Assembly: GCF_024519315.1 (NCBI RefSeq)
Contig: NZ_JANIIC010000001.1
Location: forward strand, 186,001 to 250,000
DNA: 64,000 nucleotides
Direction of reading: 5' to 3'
Source: Streptomyces malaysiensis subsp. samsunensis
GTDB taxonomy: Bacteria; Actinomycetota; Actinomycetes; Streptomycetales; Streptomycetaceae
The position numbers and the translations under genes are program-made. The notes beneath the pieces were generated by a model that worked only from the letters and a program-made list of their open reading frames with translations, had not been told where the DNA came from and did not search any database. Positions within the stretch are counted from its first letter, which is position 1, and every line of letters starts with the position of its first letter. Positions 44,161-53,319 of this stretch are shown piece after piece.

Positions 44161-45248
44161 CCCAGTCCGTATCGACCCCCTCTTCTTCCCCTTCGTCCTC
44201 CTCTCCCGCCTCGGCCACCCCGCCGGACCGGTCGGTGCTGGCGATCGACGCGGGCAACAGCAAGACCGATATCGCGCTCGTCGGCGAGGACGGCTCCGTC
44301 CTCGGCCAGGCCCGCGGCGGCGGCTTCCGGCCGCCCGTCGTGGGCGCCGAGCGCGCCGTCGGCTCGCTCGCGCCCCTGGTGGAGGAGGTGGCGCGGCAGG
44401 CGGGCCGGTCCGGCCCGCCGCCCGCGGGGCATATCTCGGCATGTCTGGCCAACGCCGATCTGCCCAGCGAGGAGGAGCAGCTGACGGGCGTGCTGGCCGC
44501 TCGCGGCTGGGGCGCCACCGTCACGGTCGCCAACGACACCTTCGCCCTGCTGCGGGCCGGGGTCGCGGACGACGGCGAGCCGACCGGCGTCTCCGTCGTC
44601 TGCGGCGCGGGCATCAACTGCGCCGGGATCGGCCACGGCGGCCGGGTGGCCCGCTTCCCCGCCATCGGCCGGATCTCCGGCGACTGGGGCGGCGGGGGCT
44701 ATCTGTCGGAGGAGGCGCTGTGGTGGGCGGCGCGTGCGGAGGACGGCCGCGGCGAGCCGACCGAACTGGCCCGCGCCCTGCCCGCGCACTTCGGCCTGAC
44801 CACCATGTACGAGCTGATCGAGGCGCTGCATCTGGGGCGTCTGGAGGCGGGTCGGCGGCATGAGCTGACGCCGGTGCTCTTCGCGGTGGCCGACACCGGC
44901 GACGAGATCGCGCGGACGATCGTGGACCGCCAGGCGGAGGAGGTGGTGACCATGGCCACCGTCGCTCTCGGCCGCCTCGATCTGCTGGGCGAGGAGACAC
45001 CGGTGGTACTGGGCGGCGGGGTGATCGCGGCCCGCCATCCGCTGCTGGACGACCGGATCCGCGAACTGCTCGCGGAGCGCGCCCCGAAGGCCGAACCGCG
45101 CGTGGTCACCGCACCGCCGGTGCTCGGCGCCGCGCTGCTGGGCCTGGACCGCACCGGCGCGCCCGAATCGGCGTACGCCCGGCTGCGCGCACACTACGCC
45201 CCGGCCGATGACACGGAAAGTGGAACCGAAAGTCCTTCCGAAGCGTAA
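44151..45248 (+). CDS. csnK: BadF/BadG-type sugar kinase (N-acetylglucosamine kinase-like)
   Basis: The GTG start lies 10 bases inside csnH, so translation is coupled. The 365-residue ASKHA-fold kinase opens with a Ser/Pro-rich tail, then VLAIDAGNSKTDIALVGEDG (phosphate-1 loop). VVCGAGINCAGIG (phosphate-2), RISGDWGGGGYLSEEALWW and VVLGGGVIA (adenosine motif) follow. It should phosphorylate glucosamine or its oligomers taken up by the operon's transporter. Confidence 0.86.
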   Translation: MGLTQSVSTPSSSPSSSSPASATPPDRSVLAIDAGNSKTDIALVGEDGSVLGQARGGGFRPPVVGAERAVGSLAPLVEEVARQAGRSGPPPAGHISACLANADLPSEEEQLTGVLAARGWGATVTVANDTFALLRAGVADDGEPTGVSVVCGAGINCAGIGHGGRVARFPAIGRISGDWGGGGYLSEEALWWAARAEDGRGEPTELARALPAHFGLTTMYELIEALHLGRLEAGRRHELTPVLFAVADTGDEIARTIVDRQAEEVVTMATVALGRLDLLGEETPVVLGGGVIAARHPLLDDRIRELLAERAPKAEPRVVTAPPVLGAALLGLDRTGAPESAYARLRAHYAPADDTESGTESPSEA

Positions 45249-45376
45249 TGAAAAGGGGAGGGAAGATCGCGATCCGAACAAGATCCAGGCTCGACCGGTG
45301 ACCTCTCCTGGCGCCGCGGTCCATACTGCTGCGACATCGACCGCGACACCAATCATGGAATCCAGGGGGAGGTCTT

Positions 45377-46786
45377 GTGTCCCACGCGCCGACCACGGGC
45401 AGAGCCGCGCCGCCGCCCGCGCCCGCGGCCCCGCCGCGGACCGCGTGGAGTGAGGGGCTCGACCGGGCGCGGGCGGCGGCGACGACCGAGCCCGGCCGCC
45501 TGCGCGTCATCGGGGCGGTGCTGGTCGCGCTGGTGGTCGCGTTCGGCGCGGTCACGGCCTGGCAGGTCTCCGACCGGCAGACCGCTGCGGATGCCGTGGC
45601 CGAGCGCAGCCAGCCGCTGAGCGCCGACGCCGCGCAGATCTACCGCTCGCTGGCCGACGCGGACACCACGGCGACCGGGGGCTTCCTGGCCGGCGGCCAG
45701 GAGCCCATCAAGGTCCGGCAGCGCTACGAGCGGGACATCGACACCGCGTCCAAGCTGCTGGTGCGGGCCGCGGCCAATACGGAGGGCTCGTCCTCCGCCC
45801 GCGACGAGATACAGAAGATCAATCAACTGCTGCCGGTCTACACCGGCCTGGTCGACTCCGCGCGCGCCAACAACCGTCAGGGGCTCCCGCTGGGCGGCGC
45901 CTATCTGCGCTATGCCAACGACACCATGCGCGACCGGCTGCTGCCCGCCGCCGGGAGGCTCTACAAGGCGGAGACCGCCCGCCTCGGGGAAGACTACGAG
46001 GACGCCGAGGCATGGCCATGGGTGGCGATCGGCACCGGGCTCGTCGCACTGGGCGCGCTGGGCTGGGCCCAGCGCCGTGAGTACCAGCGGACGAACCGGG
46101 TGCTCAACCACGGCCTGCTCGCCGCCACGGCCGCCGCCACGGTGGTGATGCTGTGGCTGGTGGTCGGCCACGCCGTCGCCAGCACCGACCTCAGCGACTC
46201 CAACGACCACGGTGCGAAGTCCCTCCAGGTGCTCAACGAGGCGCGGATCGATTCCCTGCGCGCCCGCGCCGACGAGAATCTGACCCTGGTGGCGCGCGGC
46301 GCGGTCGTCGTCGACGAGGACGGCGCCGACAAGGGCAAGGACGCCTACGACGTCAGCTACGGCTCGCGGATGTCCGCGCTCGTGGGGAAGGCGTCGGGCG
46401 ACGAGCCCGCTGAGGACAGCCTGCTGGACAAGGCGCGCGCGCTCGCGGACGACGACGCGGGACGCGAGCCGGTGAAGAAGGCCGGCGAGAGGATCCGGGA
46501 GTGGCAGGTGCGGCACAAGGCCGCCCGCGCCGCGGATGACGGGGGCGACTACAAGACCGCGCTGGCAAAGATCATCGGCGCCAAGGACAGCACCGGCGAG
46601 TCCTTCGACGCGGTGGACAGCCAACTGGCCGAGGCCCTCGACCATGAGCAGCGGGAGTTCCAGCAGGCCGCCGACGACGGACGCGGCGTGTTCACCGCCA
46701 TGCCGCTGGGCGCTGGTGTGCTGGCCTTCCTGGGAGCCGCGGGCGCGGTGCTGGGCATAGGCCGCAGACTGTCGGAGTACCGATGA
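45377..46786 (+). CDS. glnX: GlnX-like membrane sensor protein
   Basis: This 469-residue protein starts at GTG with AGGGGGAGG upstream. Four spans occur in two pairs: about residues 42-63 and 212-230, then 247-268 and 440-458. Each pair encloses a helical extracytoplasmic domain of roughly 150-170 residues. The topology and position before a glutamine-binding protein and PknG match mycobacterial GlnX, which carries the amino-acid signal from GlnH across the membrane to PknG. Similarity beyond topology could not be tested by eye. Its stop overlaps the next start (ATGA). Confidence 0.8.
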   Translation: MSHAPTTGRAAPPPAPAAPPRTAWSEGLDRARAAATTEPGRLRVIGAVLVALVVAFGAVTAWQVSDRQTAADAVAERSQPLSADAAQIYRSLADADTTATGGFLAGGQEPIKVRQRYERDIDTASKLLVRAAANTEGSSSARDEIQKINQLLPVYTGLVDSARANNRQGLPLGGAYLRYANDTMRDRLLPAAGRLYKAETARLGEDYEDAEAWPWVAIGTGLVALGALGWAQRREYQRTNRVLNHGLLAATAAATVVMLWLVVGHAVASTDLSDSNDHGAKSLQVLNEARIDSLRARADENLTLVARGAVVVDEDGADKGKDAYDVSYGSRMSALVGKASGDEPAEDSLLDKARALADDDAGREPVKKAGERIREWQVRHKAARAADDGGDYKTALAKIIGAKDSTGESFDAVDSQLAEALDHEQREFQQAADDGRGVFTAMPLGAGVLAFLGAAGAVLGIGRRLSEYR

Positions 46787-47817
46787 GGACGATGGGGAGC
46801 GGAAGCATGCGATCGCTGCGATCGGCCGCCGCGGTGACGGTATGCGCCCTGGGCGTGGCCACGGCCATCACGGTGCCGGCGATGATGGACGACGGCGACG
46901 GCGACGCCAAGGGCGGTGCGCCGCGCCCGCGTACGGTGCGGGCCGGAGCCGAGGCCGCCGCCGACAGCTGCCGCGATCCCGAGGCGAGCCTGCGCCCGTC
47001 GAGCGCCAGCGGCCCGGCCATCAAGCGGATCAAGAACCGTGAGGTCAACGGCCATAAGCTCAACAAGCTGATCGCGGGCGTCGACCAGAACAGCTACCGC
47101 TGGGGCTACCGCGACCCGGCCACCGGCGACCTCACCGGCTTCGACATAGACCTGGTGCACGCCATAGCCGAGGACATATTCGGCGATCCGGACGCGGTCA
47201 TCTTCCGCACCATCCCCACCAGTCAGCGCATCAAGGCCCTTCAGGAGGGCAAGGTGGACGTGGTGGTGCGCACCATGACCATCAACTGCGAGCGGATCAA
47301 GGACGTCGCGTTCTCCACCGCGTACTTCCAGGCCGGGCAGCAGGTGCTGGTCCCCGACGACTCGTCCATCACCGGCTACAACAAGACCCTGCGCGGCAAG
47401 AAGGTCTGCACCGCGCAGGGTTCCACCGCCGAGGCCGAGCTGGACAAGCCGGACACCGGGGCCGAGCAGCTGGGCGCGATCAAGGTGAAGCCCGTTCCCA
47501 ACCAGCTGGACTGCCTGGTGAGGCTCCAACTCGGCGAGGTGGACGCGGTGATCACCGACAATGCGCTGGCGGCCGGCCAGGCGGCCCAGGACCCCTCCGT
47601 CAAGCTGGTCGGCTCGCGATTCACCGATGAGTTCTACGGCGTGGCGATGAACAAGGACGACGACGACCTGGTACGCCGGGTCAACAAGGTTCTGGAGAAC
47701 TACCGTCAGGGCGGTGCCGGCAGCCCCTGGACGCAGGCTTACCAGAAGTGGCTCGCCAAGGACTTCAGCACGACACAGGAGAATCCGACACCACCCGTCC
47801 CCGAATACAAGGACTAG
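46783..47817 (+). CDS. glnH: GlnH-like amino-acid-binding protein
   Basis: The 344-residue product starts at ATG 46783. ATG 46807 with GGAGCGGA is an alternative. A signal segment (SAAAVTVCALGVATAITV) lacks a perfect lipobox. The family 3 solute-binding domain shows LTGFDIDLVHAIAEDIFG, IPTSQRIKALQEGKVDVVVRTM and DAVITDNALAAGQAA. In mycobacteria GlnH binds Asp, Glu, Gln or Asn and drives PknG through GlnX. No ABC permease genes are nearby, so the role is sensing rather than import. Confidence 0.87.
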   Translation: MRTMGSGSMRSLRSAAAVTVCALGVATAITVPAMMDDGDGDAKGGAPRPRTVRAGAEAAADSCRDPEASLRPSSASGPAIKRIKNREVNGHKLNKLIAGVDQNSYRWGYRDPATGDLTGFDIDLVHAIAEDIFGDPDAVIFRTIPTSQRIKALQEGKVDVVVRTMTINCERIKDVAFSTAYFQAGQQVLVPDDSSITGYNKTLRGKKVCTAQGSTAEAELDKPDTGAEQLGAIKVKPVPNQLDCLVRLQLGEVDAVITDNALAAGQAAQDPSVKLVGSRFTDEFYGVAMNKDDDDLVRRVNKVLENYRQGGAGSPWTQAYQKWLAKDFSTTQENPTPPVPEYKD

Positions 47818-47988
47818 CGCGGACAAGGGCCGACAGGGACGAGGACCGCGCGCACGAGCACGACGGACCCGGACACATCGGGTACGAGCAAGGATCACGG
47901 ACCGGCAAGGATTAGCACCCGCCTCACACGCGTAGGGATGACGCAGCAGACGGATCACATAACGGTTACGGACATGGAGAGGTGATCG

Positions 47989-49314
47989 ATGGGGGTCCCG
48001 GGACCCTTCCCCAGCTTCGCGGGGGCACCTGACGGCCCGGTCATGGGCCGCGAGGAGGTGGACCGCGCACTGGCGAAGCTCGCCGCCGAACACGAGGCGA
48101 TCGAGTCCTCGCTGCTCGCCCTCCAGGACCACGCGGGCAGAAGGCTGCTCGAGGGCGCCGAGCTCACGGGCGTCACCAAGGACCGGTGGTCCACCACCGA
48201 GCAGGCCATCTCTCTCCTGTGGAGCTACTTCGACGCGTACTCCGAGGCCCTCACCCGGGCCCGTGAGGTGCGCTCCCGTCACCGCTGGCCGGCGCAGAGC
48301 GAGTTGGCCGAGCTCACCGAGCTGCTGTGCGGCACCGCGATCACCCTCCCCAGCAGCGCCACGCTGGGCGGTTCGCCCCTGCTCAGCGAGGAGTTGAGCC
48401 TGGACCGGCTGGTCGACCGGATGAACCGCTGGTACGCCGAGGCCCTCAACGTGATCGTCAGCGCCGACGCCGTATGGTCCGCGCTGCCCGCCCGGATCGA
48501 CATGCTCTCCGCCGAGCTGCACCGCACCCGTTCGCTCGCCCACTCCGTCGGGGTGCGCCCCGGTGAGCACCCCTCGGGGGACGATCTGGAGCAGATCACC
48601 GCCGAGTTGACCGCGCTGCGCACCGAAGTGGTCTCCGATCCGCTGGCCTTCTGGAAACCGGCCAGCGGCAGCTCCGCGCCCGGCGGCGGCAGCCCCGACA
48701 CCGAGCGCTATGACCGCGCCGCCCGCGCCCTGGAGGATGTGCGGCGGGAGATCGAGGCGGTCCTGGATGTGCGGCAGGACGCGGAGCGGCGGCTGATGCG
48801 GCTGCGGGATGTGCTCTCCCGCGCCGACCGCACCCTGGCGGAGGCGCGCCAGGCGCGCGGTGAGGTGCTCGCGAAGATCGCGGCATCGGAGGTTCCGGCC
48901 GTCAGCGGCCCGCCGACCGCGCTGCACGAGCAGCTGGTGGCCGCCGCCGACTATCGCAGGCGCTCCCAGTGGCACCGGCTCTCGCCGCTGCTGGAGAGCC
49001 TGGAGCAGCGCGCCGACGACGAGCTGCTGCGGGCCCGCGAGTCGCTGACCGCGGTCACCGCGCCGCTGGCGGTCCGCGCGGAGCTGCGCGGCCGTCTCGA
49101 CGCGTACAAGGCGAAGCTCGCCCGCCATGGCATGGCGGAGGATCCGCTGCTGACGGAGCGGTATGACGTGGCCCGCCGGATGCTGTGGAGCGCCCCGTGC
49201 GATCTGCGGGCCGCCGAACAAGCCGTGCTGCGCTATCAGCAGGCGGCGGCCGAGGCCCTGGTGCCACGCCAGTCGGGTCCGGCCGGGAAAGGGATCGAGG
49301 GAGGCACGGAATGA
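47989..49314 (+). CDS. Coiled-coil protein of the PknG locus, unknown
   Basis: This 441-residue cytoplasmic protein has no signal peptide or membrane span. Long heptad-rich helices dominate (VDRALAKLAAEHEAIESSLLAL near 22; YDRAARALEDVRREIEAVLDV near 240; ARQARGEVLAKIAAS). An internal Gly/Ser-rich break lies near 225. It is conserved in the Streptomyces pknG operon but of unknown function. It overlaps pknG by ATGA and may hold the kinase at the sensor. That role is inference. Confidence 0.75.
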   Translation: MGVPGPFPSFAGAPDGPVMGREEVDRALAKLAAEHEAIESSLLALQDHAGRRLLEGAELTGVTKDRWSTTEQAISLLWSYFDAYSEALTRAREVRSRHRWPAQSELAELTELLCGTAITLPSSATLGGSPLLSEELSLDRLVDRMNRWYAEALNVIVSADAVWSALPARIDMLSAELHRTRSLAHSVGVRPGEHPSGDDLEQITAELTALRTEVVSDPLAFWKPASGSSAPGGGSPDTERYDRAARALEDVRREIEAVLDVRQDAERRLMRLRDVLSRADRTLAEARQARGEVLAKIAASEVPAVSGPPTALHEQLVAAADYRRRSQWHRLSPLLESLEQRADDELLRARESLTAVTAPLAVRAELRGRLDAYKAKLARHGMAEDPLLTERYDVARRMLWSAPCDLRAAEQAVLRYQQAAAEALVPRQSGPAGKGIEGGTE

Positions 49315-51929
49315 GTGCGGCGGTCGTCGCCTGCCAGCGGCGTGACTGCGGCGGGTCCTACGAGGACGTGGGCGGAGGTGAGCTGTACTGCGATGTCTGC
49401 GGTATGGCCCCGGTCGTCTCACCGCAGGGGATGGTGGCCTCACCACCCACCGGGATCACCGGGCAGGGCGGACCGGGCGGGAGTTCCTCCTCCCACGGCG
49501 GGAGCTCCTCGTCCCACCTCGGGAGCTCCTCGTCCCACCTCGGGGGCTCCTCGTCCCACCTCGGGGGCTACTCGTCGCGCGGCGGAGACCACTCGTCGTC
49601 GTCCGGGCGGGACTCCTCGTCCGGGGCCTCGAGCCGGTCACGTTCGGCACGCTCCTCCTCGTCCCGGCGCTCGGTGTCCGGGCGGCTGTCCCGCGCCATG
49701 TCGGGGCGGGCCTCGTCGCGTTCGGTCTCGGTGCGCAGCTCCCGCTCGGCCACGGCGGCCTCCTCGGCGCGGAACGCACTGGGCGCCGGTCTCGTCAGCG
49801 TCCCGGATGTGCCGCGCCCCGATCCGCGGACGGCGGTGCTCGCGGACCCGGAGGTCCCCGAGCGGAAGCGGTTCTGTAGCCGTGGGGACTGCGGTGCCCC
49901 GGTGGGCCGCGCCCGTGGCGAACGGCCGGGCCGTACGGAGGGGTTCTGCACCAAGTGCGGCCATCCGTACTCGTTCGTACCGAAGCTGAACCCCGGTGAC
50001 ATCGTCCACGGCCAGTACGAGATCGCGGGCTGTCTGGCACACGGCGGGCTCGGCTGGATCTATCTGGCCATCGACCGCGCGGTGTCGGACCGCTGGGTGG
50101 TCCTCAAGGGCCTGCTGGACACGGGCGACGAGGAGGCCCTGGCGGCCGCCGTCTCCGAGCGCCGCTTCCTCGCCGAGATCGAGCACTCCAACATCGTCCG
50201 GATCTACAACTTCGTCGAACATCTCGACCAGCGCACCGGCAGCCTCGACGGCTATATCGTCATGGAGTACGTGGGCGGCAAGTCCCTGAAGGACATCGCC
50301 AACGCCCGCCGCACCGAGGAGGACCGGCGCGATCCGCTGCCGGTGGAGCAGGCGTGTGCCTACGGCATCGAGGCGCTGGAGGCGCTCGGCCATCTGCACA
50401 GCCGCAATCTCCTCTACTGCGACTTCAAGGTCGACAACGCCATTCAGCAGCAGGACCAGCTCAAGCTGATCGACATGGGCGCGGTCCGGCGGATGGACGA
50501 CCACGACAGCCCCATCTACGGCACGGTCGGCTACCAGGCCCCCGAGATCTCCGAGACCGGACCGTCGATCGCCTCCGATCTCTACACGGTGGCGCGCACC
50601 CTCGCCGTGCTCACCTTCGACTTCCAGGGCTATACGAACGTCTTCGTGGACTCCCTGCCGGACCCCGAGCACATCGAGGTCTTCCGGCGCTATGAATCCT
50701 TCTACCGGCTGCTGGTGCGGGCCACCGACCCGGACCCGGGCCGCCGTTTCGCCTCCGCGCGGGAGATGGCCGACCAGCTGACCGGGGTGCTGCGAGAGGT
50801 CGTGGCGCTCCAGACCGGGCGGCCCCGGCCGGCCCTGTCCACCCTCTTCGGGCCGGAACCACGCGTCGTGGACACCGAGTTGTTCGCCGACGACGGCAAG
50901 GATCCGTCCCTGCTGGGCTCCCGGCCCATCGGCCGGAGCGCCACCGCGCCGGTCCCCGCGCAGCGGCCGCCGGGCCCGCTGGCCCTGCCGCTGCCCGCCA
51001 TCGCCACGCTGGACGGACCGGCCACCGCGCTGGCGCTCCCGGTGCCGCTGGTGGACTCCGACGACCCCAACGCCGGGTTCCTGGCCGGGCTGCTGGCCGC
51101 CAACCCCGCCGAGGTGAGCGCCGCGCTGCGGACCGCGCCCGTGGACTCGGTCGAGCTGCGGCTGCGCCGGGTGCGCGCCCAGCTGGAGCTGGGCCAGCAG
51201 CATGACGCGGGCGTGGCGCTGACCGGTCTGGAGGCCGCGTACAGCGACGACTGGCGGATCGTCTGGTACCGGGGGCTGCACTCGCTGGCCACCGGCGACC
51301 GCGAGACGGCAGCGCTCTCCTTCGACGCCGTCTACGACGCGTTCCCCGGTGAGTCCGCGCCCAAGCTGGCGCTCGGCGTCTGCGCCGAGCTGCTGGGCCA
51401 GTTGGACAACGCCGCGGAGTACTACCGGCTGGTGTGGGCCACCGACCCCAGCTTTGTGAGCGCGCCCTTCGGCCTCGCCCGGGTCCTGCTGTGCTCCGGG
51501 GACCGGGCGGGCGCGGTGCACGCCCTGGAGTCGGTGCCGGAGTCCTCGATCCACTACACGGCGGCGCGGGTCGCCGCCGTACGGGCCCGGCTGCGCCAGC
51601 GCGCCCCGTACGACGCCCTGCTGGGCGATCTGGCGGCCTCGGCCGTCCAGGTCGAGCGGCTGGGCGAGTTCGGTCTTGACGCGGTGCGGCGCGAGCGGCT
51701 GCGTACGGAGGTCCTGGGCATCGCCCTGGATTGGGTACTGTCCGGCAGCAGCGGGGCACCCCCGGGGCACAACCGGCCGCCTCTGCTCGGCAGCAGCCTG
51801 GACGAGCGTGGGCTGCGCTTCGGATTGGAGCGCTCGTACCGTGTACTCGCCAGACTCGCGCAGCGTGGCGAGGAGAGGATCGAACTGGTGGAGCGGGCCA
51901 ACCGCTTCCGCCCCAAGACGTGGGTGTGA
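49311..51929 (+). CDS. pknG: PknG-type serine/threonine protein kinase
   Basis: ATG 49311 gives 872 residues. An N-terminal zinc ribbon (CQRRDCGG with YCDVCG), then a Ser-rich tract of tandem repeats (57-91) and further Ser/Arg-rich sequence to about 150 come first. A rubredoxin-like part (CSRGDCGAP and CTKCGHPYSF) follows. The kinase domain runs from about 235: Gly loop CLAHGGLGWIYLA, Lys266, catalytic Asp371 in YCDFKVDN (in place of HRDLK), metal Asp388 in IDMGA (in place of DFG), YQAPE. The C-terminal 300 residues are TPR-like. In Corynebacterium and Mycobacterium PknG phosphorylates FHA proteins controlling 2-oxoglutarate dehydrogenase. Confidence 0.92.
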   Translation: MSAAVVACQRRDCGGSYEDVGGGELYCDVCGMAPVVSPQGMVASPPTGITGQGGPGGSSSSHGGSSSSHLGSSSSHLGGSSSHLGGYSSRGGDHSSSSGRDSSSGASSRSRSARSSSSRRSVSGRLSRAMSGRASSRSVSVRSSRSATAASSARNALGAGLVSVPDVPRPDPRTAVLADPEVPERKRFCSRGDCGAPVGRARGERPGRTEGFCTKCGHPYSFVPKLNPGDIVHGQYEIAGCLAHGGLGWIYLAIDRAVSDRWVVLKGLLDTGDEEALAAAVSERRFLAEIEHSNIVRIYNFVEHLDQRTGSLDGYIVMEYVGGKSLKDIANARRTEEDRRDPLPVEQACAYGIEALEALGHLHSRNLLYCDFKVDNAIQQQDQLKLIDMGAVRRMDDHDSPIYGTVGYQAPEISETGPSIASDLYTVARTLAVLTFDFQGYTNVFVDSLPDPEHIEVFRRYESFYRLLVRATDPDPGRRFASAREMADQLTGVLREVVALQTGRPRPALSTLFGPEPRVVDTELFADDGKDPSLLGSRPIGRSATAPVPAQRPPGPLALPLPAIATLDGPATALALPVPLVDSDDPNAGFLAGLLAANPAEVSAALRTAPVDSVELRLRRVRAQLELGQQHDAGVALTGLEAAYSDDWRIVWYRGLHSLATGDRETAALSFDAVYDAFPGESAPKLALGVCAELLGQLDNAAEYYRLVWATDPSFVSAPFGLARVLLCSGDRAGAVHALESVPESSIHYTAARVAAVRARLRQRAPYDALLGDLAASAVQVERLGEFGLDAVRRERLRTEVLGIALDWVLSGSSGAPPGHNRPPLLGSSLDERGLRFGLERSYRVLARLAQRGEERIELVERANRFRPKTWV
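49479..49583 (+). repeat. 21-bp tandem repeats in pknG
   Basis: Five consecutive 21-base units (gggagctcctcgtcccacctc type) encode GSSSSHL heptapeptides, the last one degenerate. They form a Ser-rich linker that could vary in length between strains and may be autophosphorylated. Confidence 0.92.
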
Positions 51930-51932
51930 TCG

Positions 51933-53297
51933 ATGTCGCAGATGCCGCAGCCGCCCCGGCTGTCAGCCTGCCCGACCTGTGCAGAACCGCCGCAGGCGGG
52001 GGACAGATACTGCGATCGGTGCGGTGCCGATCTGGAGGCGGCGGCCGCGCCTACGGCGCGGGTGCCCGCCGACCAGCCGGTGCCCCCGCAGGTGAACGGG
52101 GCGGCGCGGTCCACCGATCAGGAGCCGGAGCCGGACGACTACGAGCTGGCCGCCCCGGCCCCCGGCGGGTACGAGCGGATGGCCGATCCGCGGTCCGCGG
52201 CGGAGCCGGGCGCGGCCGAGGCGGCGTTCGGCACGGCCGAGGCGGCGCCACTCGCCGAGGCCGGGCTGCCTCTGGAGTCCAACGCGAGTACGCACACCAG
52301 CGCGGCGACCAGCACGGTCAGCGGAGCGGGCACCGGCACCGGGGCGGACCCGCGGCTGCCCGGCGGTGACCACCGCCCCCGGTGCGCCGCATGCCAGGAG
52401 GGCACCATCGACCAGGACGGATACTGCGAGCGCTGCGGACACGTCCAGGCACGCGAACGCGACCATATGGAGAGCGAGTTGGAGGGCATCGCGGCCGCCA
52501 CCGACCGGGGGCTGCGCCACCACCGCAACGAGGACGCGTTCACGGTGTCCTCCGCCGAGCTGCCCGACGGCTCACCCGTCATGGTCGCGGTGGTGTGCGA
52601 CGGGGTCTCCTCGGCCACCCGCCCCGACGACGCCTCGGCCGCCGCCGCCCATGCGGCGAGCACGGCGCTGCGGACCTCGCTGCCCCGCGGCGCCCACCCC
52701 CAGCAGGCCATGAACGAGGCGATCATCGCCGCCGCCGACGCGGTCAACTCCCTGGCCCTGGAGACCGGCGCGGCCGCCCCGCACCACGAGGGGCAGCGCC
52801 ATCAGAACGCACCGGCCTGCACCATCGTCGGCGCCGTCGTCACCAGCGACATCCTCACCATCGGCTGGGTCGGGGACAGCCGTGCCTACTGGGTCCCCGA
52901 CGACCGTACGGCCCCGCCCGCCCGGCTCACCGAGGACGACTCCTGGGCGGCCCAGATGGTGGCCGCGGGGCTGATGACGGAGGCGGAGGCGTACGCGGAC
53001 GAGCGCGCCCACGCCATCACCGGCTGGCTCGGGGCGGACGCCTATGAGCTGGAGCCCCACACGGCCTCCTACAAGCCGGACCGGCCGGGCGTCGTGGTGG
53101 TGTGCACCGACGGGCTGTGGAACTACGCCGAGTCGGCGGAGCAGATGGCCCGCGCGGTGCCGCCGGACGCCCGCGCCCGCCCGTTGAACAGCGCACAGGT
53201 CCTGGTCGGCTACGCCCTGGACGGCGGGGGCCACGACAACGTAACAGTGGCGGTCGTGCCCTTCCCCGCTGCCCCGGGCCGGGCAGGATCCGCCTGA
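51933..53297 (+). CDS. PP2C-family protein phosphatase with N-terminal zinc ribbons
   Basis: This 454-residue protein is cytoplasmic. Two zinc ribbons (CPTCAEPPQAGDRYCDRCG near 13 and CAACQEGTIDQDGYCERCG near 150) flank an Ala/Glu/Thr-rich linker. The PP2C domain (about 170-450) has RHHRNEDAF, VVCDGVSSA with the metal Asp, GWVGDSRAYW, VVVCTDGLWNY and GGHDNVTVAVV, so all metal residues are present. Starting 4 bases after pknG, it is the obvious counter-enzyme of the kinase. Confidence 0.9.
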   Translation: MSQMPQPPRLSACPTCAEPPQAGDRYCDRCGADLEAAAAPTARVPADQPVPPQVNGAARSTDQEPEPDDYELAAPAPGGYERMADPRSAAEPGAAEAAFGTAEAAPLAEAGLPLESNASTHTSAATSTVSGAGTGTGADPRLPGGDHRPRCAACQEGTIDQDGYCERCGHVQARERDHMESELEGIAAATDRGLRHHRNEDAFTVSSAELPDGSPVMVAVVCDGVSSATRPDDASAAAAHAASTALRTSLPRGAHPQQAMNEAIIAAADAVNSLALETGAAAPHHEGQRHQNAPACTIVGAVVTSDILTIGWVGDSRAYWVPDDRTAPPARLTEDDSWAAQMVAAGLMTEAEAYADERAHAITGWLGADAYELEPHTASYKPDRPGVVVVCTDGLWNYAESAEQMARAVPPDARARPLNSAQVLVGYALDGGGHDNVTVAVVPFPAAPGRAGSA

Positions 53298-53319
53298 CGG
53301 TCGCCAAGGAGCGGAAGAC

